NCBI RefSeq assembly: GCF_001612765.1
Contig: NZ_BDBB01000018.1
Span: 62,001 to 126,000 of the forward strand
Length of the DNA stretch: 64,000 nt
Reading direction: 5' to 3'
Source of the DNA: Nocardia arthritidis NBRC 100137
Lineage (GTDB): Bacteria > Actinomycetota > Actinomycetes > Mycobacteriales > Mycobacteriaceae
Both the position numbers and the translations under genes were made by a program. The notes beneath the pieces were generated by a model. That model made no database searches, was not told where the DNA came from, and saw only the letters and a program-made list of their open reading frames with translations. Below are positions 55,790-64,000 of this stretch, one piece after another (the first letter of the stretch is position 1; each line of letters begins with the position of its first letter).

Positions 55790-56263
55790 TCATCTGATCC
55801 GGCGCTCGCACTCCTCGAACTCGGTTCCCGTTTCGACACAGTCGTAGAGGCCGCTCTGCCTGTCGCCACTGGTGGGAGGCTCGCCGCACAGGATCCCGCA
55901 GCGCTGGTAGTTCGGGACGGCGGTGCCGTCGGGCCAGTGGCAGGCATCGCTGTCGCAGGTGTAGCCGCGAGTGTTGGGGTCGCGCGGGATCGGGTCTCGG
56001 CTGTAGGACCATACGAACGCGTCGGTGCCCTGCACCTGTGTGCAGTAGACGGTCCGCCCGTCGGCGAGGTGGCCGACCGCGCCGGGATCCTGGCAATAGT
56101 CGTTCAAGGTGACCGTGGAGCCGTCCGGCGCTCCGGCCGACCCGCTACCGGACGGCAACGGCGCGGCCGCGGAGGTCGCGAACATCGCCGCCAGAAACGT
56201 CCCTCCGCCCACAACGCCCAGCAGAACCCGGCGCCCCACCCCCCGCTCACCTGGTCGGAACAT
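55790..56263 (-). CDS. secreted Cys-rich hypothetical protein
   Basis: 157 aa. The N-terminus G-R-R-V-L-L-G-V-V-G-G-G and following hydrophobic stretch is a Tat- or Sec-like signal ending A-S-A-A-A. The mature part has eight Cys (D-Y-C-Q-D, Y-C-T, Y-T-C, A-C-H, R-C-G, L-C-G, D-C-V, E-C-E), probably in disulfides. No family recognised. It sits where ureF would be expected downstream of ureC. Confidence 0.7.
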   Translation of the reverse strand: MFRPGERGVGRRVLLGVVGGGTFLAAMFATSAAAPLPSGSGSAGAPDGSTVTLNDYCQDPGAVGHLADGRTVYCTQVQGTDAFVWSYSRDPIPRDPNTRGYTCDSDACHWPDGTAVPNYQRCGILCGEPPTSGDRQSGLYDCVETGTEFEECERRIR

Positions 56264-56403
56264 GCTTCCCTCCCTTCCTCGAGGCCCAGCAGGCTACCGG
56301 ACTATACGCTCCTCCCCGGCTAGCTGCCGCACAAGTGGTACACCACCGAGACCCATACACCTCACCGCGGCCATGTGCGGGGGTGATCGTCCGTCGAGGA
56401 CGA

Positions 56404-58125
56404 TCAGAACAGGAAATACCGCTGCGCCATGGGCAACTCGGTGGCGGGTTCTTCGCGCCAGACCTCGCCGTCGATGCGGACGGTGAAGGTGTCGGGCTCG
56501 ACCTCGATGCGCGGCATGGCGTCATTGTGCGGCAAGTCCGTCTTGGTCACGCCGCGCACGTTGCGGACCGGCACCAGTTCGCGCTGGACCCGCAACCGGT
56601 CGGCGAGGCGGTCCTCGATCGCCTGCTCGGAGACGAAATGCAGCGAGGTGGCGGCGGCGGTCGCCGGGGCGGCGCCGAACATGGGGCGCGGCAACACCGG
56701 CTGCGGGGTCGGGATGGAGGCGTTGGCGTCGCCCATCGCGGCCCAGGCGATCGCGCCGCCCTTGAGGACGGCGTGCGGGCGGACGCCGAAGAAAGCGGGC
56801 TCCCAGAGCACCAGGTCGGCGAGCTTGCCCACTTCGATCGATCCGATCTCATGGTCCAGGCCGTGCGCGACGGCCGGGCAAATGGTGTATTTCGCGACGT
56901 AGCGCCGCACCCGGGCGTTGTCGGCCCCGCCGTCGCCCGGCAGGGCACCGCGCCGGCGTTTCATGACGTGCGCGGTCTGCCAGGTGCGCAGCACGACCTC
57001 GCCGATGCGGCCCATGGCCTGCGAGTCGCTGCCGATCATCGAGATGGCGCCGAGATCGTGCAGCAGATCCTCCGCCGCGATGGTGGATGGGCGGATGCGG
57101 CTCTCGGCGAAGGCCAGATCCTCCGGGATCGACGCGCTGAGGTGGTGGCAGACCATGAGCATGTCCAAGTGCTCGTCGAGGGTATTGACGGTGTGCGGAC
57201 GCGTCGGGTTGGTCGAACTGGGCAGCACGTTCGGGTGGGCGGCGACGGTGATGATGTCGGGCGCGTGCCCGCCGCCCGCACCCTCGGTGTGGTAGGCGTG
57301 GATGCCGCGCCCGGCGATCGCCGCCAGGGTGTCCTCGACAAAGCCCGCCTCGTTCAAGGTGTCCGAGTGCAGCGCCACCTGCACCCCCGCGGCGTCGGCC
57401 ACGGTGAGGCAGGCATCGATCGCGGCGGGCGTGGAGCCCCAGTCCTCGTGCAGCTTGAATCCCGATGCCCCGCCGCGCAATTGCTCCCACATGGCCTCGG
57501 CGCTGACGGTGTTGCCCTTGCCGAGCAGCACGATGTTCAGCGGCCAGGCGTCGGTGGCCTCGAGCATGCGTGTGAGATGCCACGCGCCGGGTGTCACCGT
57601 AGTCGCTTTGCTGCCCTCCGCCGGACCGGTGCCACCGCCGATGAGGGTGGTGATCCCGCCACCGAGCGCCTCCTCCATCAGCTGCGGGCAGATGAAGTGC
57701 ACGTGACAGTCGATCGCGCCCGCGGTGAGGATGCGGCCGTTGCCCGCGATGATCTCGGTGGACGGGCCGACGACCAGGTCCGGGTGCACGCCGGTCATGG
57801 TGTCGGGGTTGCCGGCCTTGCCGATCGCGCTGATCCGTCCGTCACGAATACCGACGTCCGCCTTGATGATTCCCCAATGATCGATGATCACCACACCCGT
57901 GATCACCGTGTCGGGAGCGCCCTCGGCGCGCGTCGCACGGGACTGGCCCATGGATTCGCGCAGTACCTTGCCGCCGCCGAACACGGCCTCGTCGCCCGCG
58001 CGCCCCGGTCCCCCGCTGCGGTCCTCGGTGATCTCGATCAGCAGATCGGTGTCCGCCAATCTGATCCGGTCGCCCGTCGTCGGCCCGAACAGTTCGGCGT
58101 ACCGCGCCCGGCTCAGCTCACTCAT
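56404..58125 (-). CDS. ureC: urease alpha subunit
   Basis: 573 aa, ATG start. Nickel ligands and catalytic motifs are present: D-C-H-V-H-F, the carbamylated Lys in F-K-L-H-E-D, H-H-L, and the C-terminal region with M-C-H-H. It hydrolyses urea to ammonia and carbamate. Third gene of ureA-ureB-ureC. The assembly genes ureF, ureG and ureD do not follow; they must lie outside the window. Confidence 0.96.
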   Translation of the reverse strand: MSELSRARYAELFGPTTGDRIRLADTDLLIEITEDRSGGPGRAGDEAVFGGGKVLRESMGQSRATRAEGAPDTVITGVVIIDHWGIIKADVGIRDGRISAIGKAGNPDTMTGVHPDLVVGPSTEIIAGNGRILTAGAIDCHVHFICPQLMEEALGGGITTLIGGGTGPAEGSKATTVTPGAWHLTRMLEATDAWPLNIVLLGKGNTVSAEAMWEQLRGGASGFKLHEDWGSTPAAIDACLTVADAAGVQVALHSDTLNEAGFVEDTLAAIAGRGIHAYHTEGAGGGHAPDIITVAAHPNVLPSSTNPTRPHTVNTLDEHLDMLMVCHHLSASIPEDLAFAESRIRPSTIAAEDLLHDLGAISMIGSDSQAMGRIGEVVLRTWQTAHVMKRRRGALPGDGGADNARVRRYVAKYTICPAVAHGLDHEIGSIEVGKLADLVLWEPAFFGVRPHAVLKGGAIAWAAMGDANASIPTPQPVLPRPMFGAAPATAAATSLHFVSEQAIEDRLADRLRVQRELVPVRNVRGVTKTDLPHNDAMPRIEVEPDTFTVRIDGEVWREEPATELPMAQRYFLF

Positions 58126-58181
58126 CGCGTCCTACCTCCTGAGCCCGCGCCCTCTGTCCCGGCCCTCGCCGGGCACACGCG

Positions 58182-58493
58182 CTAATCATCCAGACGGCCC
58201 GGCGGGGTCAGGCTGATGCCGTGCACTTCGCGGGCGCCGCCCAGCGGCACGAGCCACACGCGTTGCCCGAGACCGGGTTCGAAGCGCACCGCGGTCCCGG
58301 CCGGGATGTCGAGACGATGGCCGTGCGCGGCCGCCCGGTCGAACTCCAGCGCCGCGTTCGCCTGCGGGAAGTGCACATGGCTGCCGACCTGCACCGGCCG
58401 GTCACCGGTATTGATCACGTCCAGTTCGAGGCGGCGCGCACCGGAGTTCAGTTCGATGGAACCCTCGGCGCAGAAATACTCGCCGGGGATCAC
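58182..58493 (-). CDS. ureB: urease beta subunit
   Basis: 103 aa, GTG start reading M-I-P-G-E-Y-F, with the family motifs G-S-H-V-H-F and F-E-P-G-L-G-Q. Separate small subunit as in mycobacteria. Gaps to ureC and ureA are about 55 bp each. Confidence 0.95.
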   Translation of the reverse strand: MIPGEYFCAEGSIELNSGARRLELDVINTGDRPVQVGSHVHFPQANAALEFDRAAAHGHRLDIPAGTAVRFEPGLGQRVWLVPLGGAREVHGISLTPPGRLDD

Positions 58494-58544
58494 GCCGGGC
58501 CTCGGTCGGGCTCGGGGTCGCTCGGGTATCGCATACCGATTCGC

Positions 58545-58847
58545 CTAGCCGATCGGGTTGTGCACGGTGACGAGCTTGGTGCCGTCCGGGAAGGTCGCCT
58601 CGACCTGGACGTCGGGGATCATCTCCGGCACACCTTCCATCACATCGTCGCGAGTGAGAACCGTCCGCCCCGAGGACATCAGTTCGGCGACGGTGCGGCC
58701 GTCGCGCGCGCCTTCCAGCACGTGGTCGGTGATCAGCGCCACCGCTTCGGGATGGTTCAGCTTCAGCCCGCGGGCCTGCCTGCGCCGGGCCAGCTCGGCG
58801 GCGTAGCTGAGCAGCAGGCGCTCCTGCTCGTGCGGTGACAGTCGCAT
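58545..58847 (-). CDS. ureA: urease gamma subunit
   Basis: 100 aa, ATG start. [10 protein letters not shown] at the N-terminus, L-N-H-P-E-A-V and a C-terminal V-H-N-P-I are typical. First gene of ureABC; its promoter lies in the 76-bp gap to the PaaI-like gene, or the two share a transcript. Confidence 0.95.
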   Translation of the reverse strand: MRLSPHEQERLLLSYAAELARRRQARGLKLNHPEAVALITDHVLEGARDGRTVAELMSSGRTVLTRDDVMEGVPEMIPDVQVEATFPDGTKLVTVHNPIG

Positions 58848-58923
58848 CCGGGCTCCTCACCGGTTCACAGTGGCGGGTGACGGACATTCTGGCACGCCCG
58901 TTCCGCCGTCGCCGGAGGAGCGC

Positions 58924-59370
58924 TCAGGAACGGTGCGGCAGATTCTGCAATCGCACCTGACCGCGGGCCACCGTGCGGCCCTGCTCGTCGGTGATGACGA
59001 CCTGCCACAGCTGCTGCAGCCTGCCGCGATGCAACGGCGTCGCTTCGCCGAACAGCGTGCCCTCGCGCACCGCGCGCAGGAAATCGGTGTTGTTGTTCAC
59101 CCCGACCACCGTGCCCTGGTCGCCGAACCAGACGCCGCCGGCGATGCTGGCGAGCGTCTCGATGACGGTGCAGTACACGCCGCCGTTCTGAATGCCCGCG
59201 GGCTGGTAGAGATGCGGCTTGACGACCCACTCGCCGCGCACGCGGTCGGGGCTCATCTCGGTGTAGCGCAGGCCGATCAGGTCGGCGAAGGTGCCTTCGC
59301 TGTAGGCGTTCATCTGCTCGGGCGTCACATCCGCCAGCGAGCCGACCTGCTGGGTCTCCTGCTGTGTCAT
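58924..59370 (-). CDS. PaaI-family (hotdog-fold) thioesterase
   Basis: 148 aa, ATG start. Hotdog fold with Q-P-A-G-I-Q-N-G-G-V-Y near residue 58, the H/N-G-G motif region of the family, and V-N-N-N-T-D-F. It cleaves an acyl-CoA thioester, often aromatic or medium-chain. It is unrelated in function to the adjacent urease genes as far as I can tell. Confidence 0.85.
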   Translation of the reverse strand: MTQQETQQVGSLADVTPEQMNAYSEGTFADLIGLRYTEMSPDRVRGEWVVKPHLYQPAGIQNGGVYCTVIETLASIAGGVWFGDQGTVVGVNNNTDFLRAVREGTLFGEATPLHRGRLQQLWQVVITDEQGRTVARGQVRLQNLPHRS

Positions 59371-59478
59371 GCATTCACTGTCGCACAGCGTCCGCTCCCC
59401 GCCGTCGCGGCCTCACGTCGGGTCCGCACAGGTGCCGGCCTCCGTGCCCCACACCCGAGGTCGACTACCGGAGCGCCC

Positions 59479-60285
59479 TCACCCGCCCGCCAGCGTGACC
59501 GTCCGGCCATTCAGCGGCTGGGTCGGCCGGTTGCTGTGCGCGAACAGCGTCCGGTACCGGTCGACGTCGTCCGGGGTCACCGTGACCGGACTGCCGAGCA
59601 CCGTCCACGGGACGCCCTCGCTGCACGGCGGCGTGGTGAGCGAACCTTGATAGCGGTATTGATCGGTGGCGCCCGGCAGCATCGAGCGCAGGTCGACCGG
59701 GCCCGCGACCACGGTCTCGGCGTCCACCGCCCGTGGCGCGACCGAGAGGATCGGCGCGAAGGCCGACGGTCCCGGCGCCGCTTGCAGCAGCACACCGAGC
59801 ACGGCCACCTCGCCCGCCGCGCTCTTGTGCACGAAGTGCGCTTCCATCGCGGTGCCCACGCCGTCCACGGTGTGCTCGCTCGGCAGGTGAAAATGGAATT
59901 GGGTGAGCTCGAACGGCACGCCGTCGACCACGATGCGATTTCCGTTGCCCGCGGGGAGATTCGCCTGCACGGTGTGCCCGGTGTTGCGCAGCGTCACCGT
60001 GGGTGTCGAGTGGTAGTCGACGGTGGTGTGCTCGTGCGGCTCGAGCCGGGCGTGACCGGGCAGGTCGACGGGCGACTGCTGATGGCCGCTCTTGCAGGTG
60101 ACGAAGTCCCGGTCCAGGTCGGCCCAGTGGTCGGGGCCCTCGGCGTCGTAATCCCAGTGCGGCGCGGCGTGCGGGGAGGATTCGCTCGATGCCCGCTGCT
60201 CGCCGGAGCCGCAGGCGGGAATCACGAGTACCGCGACGGCGGCCAGCACCGCAGCGATGGGACGGGACCGTGTGTTGGTGGGCAA
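59479..60285 (-). CDS. alpha-carbonic anhydrase lipoprotein
   Basis: 268 aa from a TTG at 60285 with GAGGGG about 8 nt upstream; no ATG or GTG precedes the signal. The signal peptide ends P-A-C (lipobox). The alpha-CA zinc ligands are present: F-H-F-H near residue 128 and E-A-H-F-V-H further on, plus L-T-T-P-P-C-S-E. It hydrates CO2 outside the membrane. Close to ureABC, it could help convert the CO2 from urea hydrolysis; that is inference. Confidence 0.9.
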   Translation of the reverse strand: MPTNTRSRPIAAVLAAVAVLVIPACGSGEQRASSESSPHAAPHWDYDAEGPDHWADLDRDFVTCKSGHQQSPVDLPGHARLEPHEHTTVDYHSTPTVTLRNTGHTVQANLPAGNGNRIVVDGVPFELTQFHFHLPSEHTVDGVGTAMEAHFVHKSAAGEVAVLGVLLQAAPGPSAFAPILSVAPRAVDAETVVAGPVDLRSMLPGATDQYRYQGSLTTPPCSEGVPWTVLGSPVTVTPDDVDRYRTLFAHSNRPTQPLNGRTVTLAGG

Positions 60286-60552
60286 GCTGACAACCCCTCG
60301 AACTTCCGGAGAGCCACCGCGAAACCTGCGAGAGGGCAGGCGGGCATCATCGACGGCTCGGAGCCCGGCGCGCGACGCTGCGCACCGATGATCGCGACAC
60401 GGCGCCGGGCCGGATCCGCGGCGCGGCGGTGACCCACCGAGGACGACCGGACGACGAATACCCTTGTTGTGCAGCGGGTTCTACGTGCGTGTCGGCGTCA
60501 GACTAGATCCGGGACGAGGCGGCACGCCAGCGCGGGCGACGTAGCTCACAGG
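60286..60552. other. gene-poor region before the iron-box hairpin
   Basis: Nothing coding that I can support apart from the possible 36-codon frame at 60503-60613 noted under the ncRNA. Holds the carbonic anhydrase promoter. Confidence 0.4.
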
Positions 60553-60649
60553 GAAACAGAGCGGCGGGCCCCACGGGGAGTGGAGCCCGCCGCGGCAAGG
60601 GATCGGGGGTCACCGCAGCCCTCGGGACTCTCGCACGATCCGTACGCCG
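60553..60649 (-). ncRNA. candidate iron-regulated small RNA
   Basis: An iron box (60659-60677) overlaps a minus-strand promoter: -35 TTGTCT (60685-60680), 18-bp spacer, -10 TATACT (60661-60656). Transcription would start near 60649 and meet a 13-bp-stem hairpin at 60593-60561 (one mismatch, GGGGA loop), then a moderately U-rich tail. This predicts an RNA of roughly 97 nt with C-rich single-stranded stretches. Mycobacteria have an IdeR-controlled sRNA (MrsI) of similar size. Alternative: the transcript encodes a 36-aa peptide (GTG 60613 to TAG 60503) that reads through the hairpin. Confidence 0.45.
60561..60593 (-). terminator. strong GC-rich hairpin
   Basis: Arms GCGGCGGGC and GCCCGCCGC, extended inward by CCAC/GTGG with one mismatch, loop GGGGA. 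It lies between the FhuF-like gene and the carbonic anhydrase gene and would end leftward transcripts. The U tract is short (UCUGUUU). Confidence 0.55.
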
Positions 60650-60658
60650 GTTATTAGT

Positions 60659-60677
60659 ATAGGTCAGGCTTACCTAA
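60659..60677. promoter_or_regulatory. IdeR/DmdR iron box
   Basis: ATAGGTCAGGCTTACCTAA matches the TTAGGTTAGGCTAACCTAA consensus at 16 of 19 positions. It overlaps the stop of the FhuF-like gene and the spacer of a leftward promoter. Confidence 0.7.
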
Positions 60678-61377
60678 CTAGACAAGGCCCGGACCGCCGC
60701 ACGGGGAGCCCGCGCTCGGCCATCGCCGCCAGCAGTCCCTGCCCACGCCTGGCACCGGTAGCGGAATCGGTCCGCGCGAGATCTGGTACGTAAGTCGCAG
60801 CGCCCGCTACCGATTCACCGACGAGAGACCAGAACCGCCGGGCACTCAAACCGGAGCAGCGGGCCATGCTCTGCTGGACGACGGTCAGCGCGGACGCGCA
60901 GCGATGCGCGAGCCAGACATACATCGCTTCCGCGCACGGCAGCGTGACCACACCGGGACCGCCCGCCATCGGGTCACCGTCGATCACGCGAATCGTGGTG
61001 TCCGACAGGCCCGCCCAGTCGATTCCGCCATCGTTGTCGGTATGGATCCAGAGGTTCTCCAGCCCGGGATCCCACGCCCGCCCCTCCGCGACGAGCAACG
61101 CGACCACCCGCCCGGCGATCGCGTGGATCAGGGCCGTGGCAACTACTTCCGCCGCGATGTCGGCGCTGATCATCTCCGCCGCGTGCCGCCGGTACATGAG
61201 TTCGACGCGCCCTTCGCGCACGCCGTCCGCCAGCTGCCACCAGCGCCGTTTCCCCTGTTCCGCGATCGCGGCCACGGCGTAGACCCGCGGATGCTCCGGT
61301 TGCAGCGCGCGAAGCCGGGCACCGGCGCGTCCGAACGCCGTCGTCGAGCGATGTGGCGTGGTGATGAGCTCGGTCAT
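60670..61377 (-). CDS. FhuF-like siderophore-iron reductase, C-terminally truncated
   Basis: 235 aa from the ATG at 61377, fixed by GAGGAGG upstream. The central part resembles FhuF/IucA-IucC C-terminal-like iron proteins (A-E-M-I-S-A-D; W-I-H-T-D-N). FhuF normally ends with a [2Fe-2S] motif C-C-x10-C-x2-C. Here the protein reaches R-R-S-G-P-C-L and stops, exactly where the Cys motif would begin, and the stop lies in the iron box. It may be non-redox or rely on a partner. It is divergent from the FecCD operon across another iron box. Confidence 0.6.
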   Translation of the reverse strand: MTELITTPHRSTTAFGRAGARLRALQPEHPRVYAVAAIAEQGKRRWWQLADGVREGRVELMYRRHAAEMISADIAAEVVATALIHAIAGRVVALLVAEGRAWDPGLENLWIHTDNDGGIDWAGLSDTTIRVIDGDPMAGGPGVVTLPCAEAMYVWLAHRCASALTVVQQSMARCSGLSARRFWSLVGESVAGAATYVPDLARTDSATGARRGQGLLAAMAERGLPVRRSGPCLVR

Positions 61378-61448
61378 CGAACCTCCTCGGGGATCGGCTC
61401 CGTCGCGCGGCGCGGCGGACACTCGGCCATGCCCGTCTGTAGCGAAAG

Positions 61449-61467
61449 ATAGGTTAGGCTTACCAGA
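61449..61467. promoter_or_regulatory. IdeR/DmdR iron box (divergent promoter)
   Basis: ATAGGTTAGGCTTACCAGA matches the consensus at 15 of 19 positions, between the FhuF-like gene and the FecCD operon. The leftward -10, TATCTT, adjoins it with the same geometry as the box at 60659. It predicts repression of both sides when iron is plentiful. Confidence 0.7.
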
Positions 61468-61508
61468 CCTAGCAACCGTATCGCTGATTTCAGGAGCAGC
61501 TCGTCGCC

Positions 61509-62555
61509 GTGACTTCCCTTGCCACCGTGAGGCGGCGACGTCTTTCCGGACTTCTCGTCTCGACCGTCCTGCTACTGCTCGCCGTGTTCGCCGGCGTCGC
61601 GGTCGGCGCCCGTTCACTCGCGCCGGTGACCGTGTACGACGCCGTGCATCACGCGCTCACCTGCCCCGGCGGGCCCTTCGCCTGTGCGGCCGATTCCACC
61701 GAGGAGCAGATCGTGCGCGGCCTGCGCCTGCCCCGCACCGCGCTGGCGCTGCTCTGCGGGTCGGCCCTGGGTATCGCGGGCGCGCTCATCCAGGGCTACA
61801 CCCGCAATCCGCTCGCCGACGCCGGATTGCTCGGGCTCAACGCGGGCGCGGCGTTTCTCGCCGCGCTGAGCACGTATCTGTTCGCCTTCAGCGCACCGGA
61901 GCAATACCTCTGGTTCGCCTTCGCCGGAGCGCTGATCGCCGGTGTGGTGGTGTTCACGACCTCCTCGGTGGGCGGCGGCAAGGCGAGTCCGCTGAGCCTG
62001 GTGCTCGCGGGCGCCGCGGTCACCGCGTTCCTGCAGGCGATGACGAACGCCGTCGTGCTGTTCGACGCAGCGGCGCTGGACAGCTACCGGTTCTGGGTGA
62101 TCGGCACGGTCGCCGGCCGCGACGCCGCGGTGTTCTGGCAGGTGCTGCCGTTCCTGGCGGCGGGCATGCTGCTGGCGGTGCTGGCAGCGCCGGGACTGAA
62201 TGTCCTCGGCCTGGGCGACGAGGTCGCGCGCGGACTCGGCGTGCACGTCGGCCGCAGCCGGGCGCTCGGACTCGCGTCGGTCGTGCTGCTGACGGGCGCG
62301 ACGACGGCGGCGGTCGGTCCGATCGCCTTCCTCGGCCTGGTCGTCCCGCACCTGGCACGCGCGATCACCGGGCCGGACAATCGCTGGCTGATCCCCTATT
62401 CCGGGCTGTTCGGCGCGTTGCTGCTACTGAGCGCCGACGTGGCGGGTCGTCTGGTGGCCCGGCCGGGCGAGCTGGAGGTCGGGGTGATGCTGGCCGTGGT
62501 CGGTGTGCCGTTCTTCCTCGCGTTCGTGCGTCGGCGGAAGCTGGTGAGTCTGTGA
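61509..62555 (+). CDS. FecCD-family siderophore ABC transporter permease 1
   Basis: 348 aa from the GTG at 61509 with AGGAG upstream. About nine or ten transmembrane helices; the BtuC/FecCD signature G-I-A-G-A-L-I-Q-G-Y-T-R-N-P-L-A-D and the coupling region G-P-I-A-F-L-G-L-V-V-P-H are present. It forms the channel with the second permease. First gene of an operon with GTGA and ATGA overlaps. Confidence 0.93.
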   Translation: MTSLATVRRRRLSGLLVSTVLLLLAVFAGVAVGARSLAPVTVYDAVHHALTCPGGPFACAADSTEEQIVRGLRLPRTALALLCGSALGIAGALIQGYTRNPLADAGLLGLNAGAAFLAALSTYLFAFSAPEQYLWFAFAGALIAGVVVFTTSSVGGGKASPLSLVLAGAAVTAFLQAMTNAVVLFDAAALDSYRFWVIGTVAGRDAAVFWQVLPFLAAGMLLAVLAAPGLNVLGLGDEVARGLGVHVGRSRALGLASVVLLTGATTAAVGPIAFLGLVVPHLARAITGPDNRWLIPYSGLFGALLLLSADVAGRLVARPGELEVGVMLAVVGVPFFLAFVRRRKLVSL

Positions 62556-63643
62556 CGATCTCGCCGCGAACCACGAGCGTACGACCCGCACTGCGCGTCG
62601 GCCCGGTGTCGGCGGTGCTGCGACCGCGGATGATGCTGATCGTCGCGGTCCTGATCGCGCTGGCGCTCGGACTCTTCTGCCTGGAGATCGCGGTGGGCGA
62701 ATCCCATCTGCCGCTCGGGCGGGTACTGGACGTGCTCACCGGCGGCGGCTCCAGAGCACAGCGGTTCATCGTGCTCGAATCGCGGCTGCCGCGCGCGCTC
62801 ACCGCGCTCGTGGTCGGCCTCGCGCTCGGGCTCGCGGGCGCGATCACCCAGTCCGTCCTGCACAATCCGCTGGCCGCGCCGGACATGCTCGGCATCACCT
62901 CGGGCGCGAGCCTGGGGGCGGTCGCCGTGCTGGTCGGCACCGGCGGCGCGAGCACCGGACCGGCCGCTTCGGTCGGTGCGCCGCTGGCTGCACTGGCGGG
63001 CGGACTGCTCACCGCCGCCGCCGTCTACCTGCTCGCCTGGGGCCGCACCGCCACCGGCGGGTACGGCGCCACCGGACTGCGGCTGGTGCTGATCGGCGTC
63101 GGGATGAACGCCCTGCTGACGGCGGGGATCAGCTGGCTGCTCACCCGCGCGAGCCTGGGGGACGCCCAGCGCGCGCAGCTGTGGCTGAACGGATCGCTCA
63201 ACGCGGCCGACTCCGCGCACCTGGCGCCCGCCGCGATCTCCGCGGGCGCCGTCGCGGTCGTCGGGCTCGCCTCCGCCCGCACCCTCGCCGCGTTGCGCCT
63301 CGGCTCGGACACCACGCGTGCACTGGGAGTACGCATCCAGACCCAGCAGGCCATCCTGATCGGGGCGGCCGTGGTGGCCGCCTCGGTGGCGACCGCCGCC
63401 GTCGGGCCGGTCGGCTTCGTCGCCCTCGCGGCGCCGCAGATCGCACGCCGCCTGCTGCGCACCCCGGGCGAACCGCTCGTCGGCTCCGCCGTCGTCGGCG
63501 CCATCCTGGTGGTCGGCGCGGATGTCGCCTCGCGCACGCTGTTTCCGGTCGAGCTGCCTGTCGGCGTCGTAACCGCGGCATTCGGCGGACCGTTCCTGCT
63601 GTACCTGCTCGTGCGTATGAACCGGAAGGCGACGCTGTCATGA
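62552..63643 (+). CDS. FecCD-family siderophore ABC transporter permease 2
   Basis: 363 aa. GTG overlaps the previous stop. Same family, with G-L-A-G-A-I-T-Q-S-V-L-H-N-P-L-A-A-P-D and G-P-V-G-F-V-A-L-A-A-P-Q-I-A. Pairs with permease 1. Confidence 0.93.
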   Translation: MTISPRTTSVRPALRVGPVSAVLRPRMMLIVAVLIALALGLFCLEIAVGESHLPLGRVLDVLTGGGSRAQRFIVLESRLPRALTALVVGLALGLAGAITQSVLHNPLAAPDMLGITSGASLGAVAVLVGTGGASTGPAASVGAPLAALAGGLLTAAAVYLLAWGRTATGGYGATGLRLVLIGVGMNALLTAGISWLLTRASLGDAQRAQLWLNGSLNAADSAHLAPAAISAGAVAVVGLASARTLAALRLGSDTTRALGVRIQTQQAILIGAAVVAASVATAAVGPVGFVALAAPQIARRLLRTPGEPLVGSAVVGAILVVGADVASRTLFPVELPVGVVTAAFGGPFLLYLLVRMNRKATLS

Positions 63644-64000
63644 CGATCGCAGACATCACCACCCCCGAGGTCACGGGGCGGGCGAGCGCTCCGGGGCACC
63701 GGCTCGGCGCCGAGGAGGTCACTCTCGGTTACGGCGACCGGGTGATCGTCGACGGGCTGAGCCTGACCATCACCCCTGGTGTGGTCACGACCGTCATCGG
63801 ACCCAACGGTTGCGGAAAGTCCACCCTGTTGCGTTCGCTGGGCCGTCTGCTGCGCCCCAGAGAAGGCCGAGTCATCTTGGACGGCAAGGCCATTTCGACG
63901 ATGAAGACCAAGGACGTCGCCCGCGTCGTCGGCATGCTGCCGCAGTCGCCGGTCGCGCCGGAAGGACTCACCGTCGCCGATCTGGTCGCCCGCGGACGCC
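63640..64000 (+). CDS. siderophore ABC transporter ATPase (FepC-like), N-terminal part
   Basis: Starts at an ATG overlapping the previous stop and runs off the right edge; 120 codons are visible. Walker A G-P-N-G-C-G-K-S-T and a Q-loop-like M-L-P-Q-S-P are seen. It powers import through the two permeases. A substrate-binding lipoprotein is expected but not in the window. Confidence 0.93.
   Translation, partial: MTIADITTPEVTGRASAPGHRLGAEEVTLGYGDRVIVDGLSLTITPGVVTTVIGPNGCGKSTLLRSLGRLLRPREGRVILDGKAISTMKTKDVARVVGMLPQSPVAPEGLTVADLVARGR

Noticed and set aside
56335..58185. 616-codon plus-strand open frame
   Set aside because: Antisense to ureC, no recognisable motifs.

Overview
The window is a high-GC actinobacterial chromosome segment. 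GC-rich third codon positions, many GTG starts, IdeR/DmdR-type iron boxes, a PrimPol-LigC pair, a mutA-mutB-meaB operon and an EphD-like hydrolase point to the Mycobacteriales, most likely Nocardia or a close relative. Genus is an inference from gene content. I saw no rRNA, tRNA, CRISPR array, transposase or prophage.

Layout. 1-4.7 kb: a tightly overlapping four-gene operon (SufS-like class V aminotransferase, an unknown protein with a C-terminal heavy-metal-binding domain, a type III PLP decarboxylase, and a cysteine synthase-rhodanese fusion), probably for a diamino-acid or siderophore-like metabolite. 4.8-10.4 kb: a TetR regulator; a large caspase-like/NTPase/TPR protein (a candidate regulated-death or defence effector) divergent from an NfeD-like plus SPFH/flotillin pair; then a cold-shock-domain protein. 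10.5-12.6 kb: LigC DNA ligase and a primase-polymerase. 12.6-25 kb: mostly single genes, including an acyl-CoA dehydrogenase with TetR, an EphD-like hydrolase lacking its nucleophile, a zinc-ribbon SDR lacking the usual Tyr, a type II thioesterase, a Tat-lipoprotein metallo-hydrolase, LysR, a class A beta-lactamase-like hydrolase and a CoA-transferase. 25-34 kb: TetR, a nucleoside hydrolase-amidohydrolase pair, a membrane EEP-fold hydrolase, then mutA-mutB-meaB for propionate/methylmalonyl-CoA metabolism.

35-40 kb: a TetR-controlled aromatic meta-cleavage operon (hydrolase, extradiol dioxygenase, flavin hydroxylase). 40-46 kb: a CorA-like transporter behind a 34-codon leader ORF and a 17-bp tandem repeat, a TIM-barrel protein divergent from TetR across a palindrome, a condensation-type acyltransferase, and an AraC-VOC pair. 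46.8-54.3 kb: a short UvrA paralogue, an ArsR/SRPBCC operon with two operator-like palindromes, small secreted proteins, and a PAP2-diacylglycerol kinase fusion. 54-60 kb: SUKH-like and YaeQ proteins, ureABC without ureFGD, a PaaI thioesterase and an alpha-carbonic anhydrase lipoprotein. 60.6-64 kb: an iron locus with a FhuF-like protein truncated at its Cys motif, two iron boxes, and a FecCD/FepC-type siderophore importer running off the right edge.

The most unusual items are the caspase-NTPase-TPR gene beside the NfeD/SPFH pair, and an iron box with a good promoter at 60.66 kb that reads into a gene-poor stretch ending in a strong hairpin, a candidate iron-regulated small RNA. The HMA-domain PLP operon is a third.
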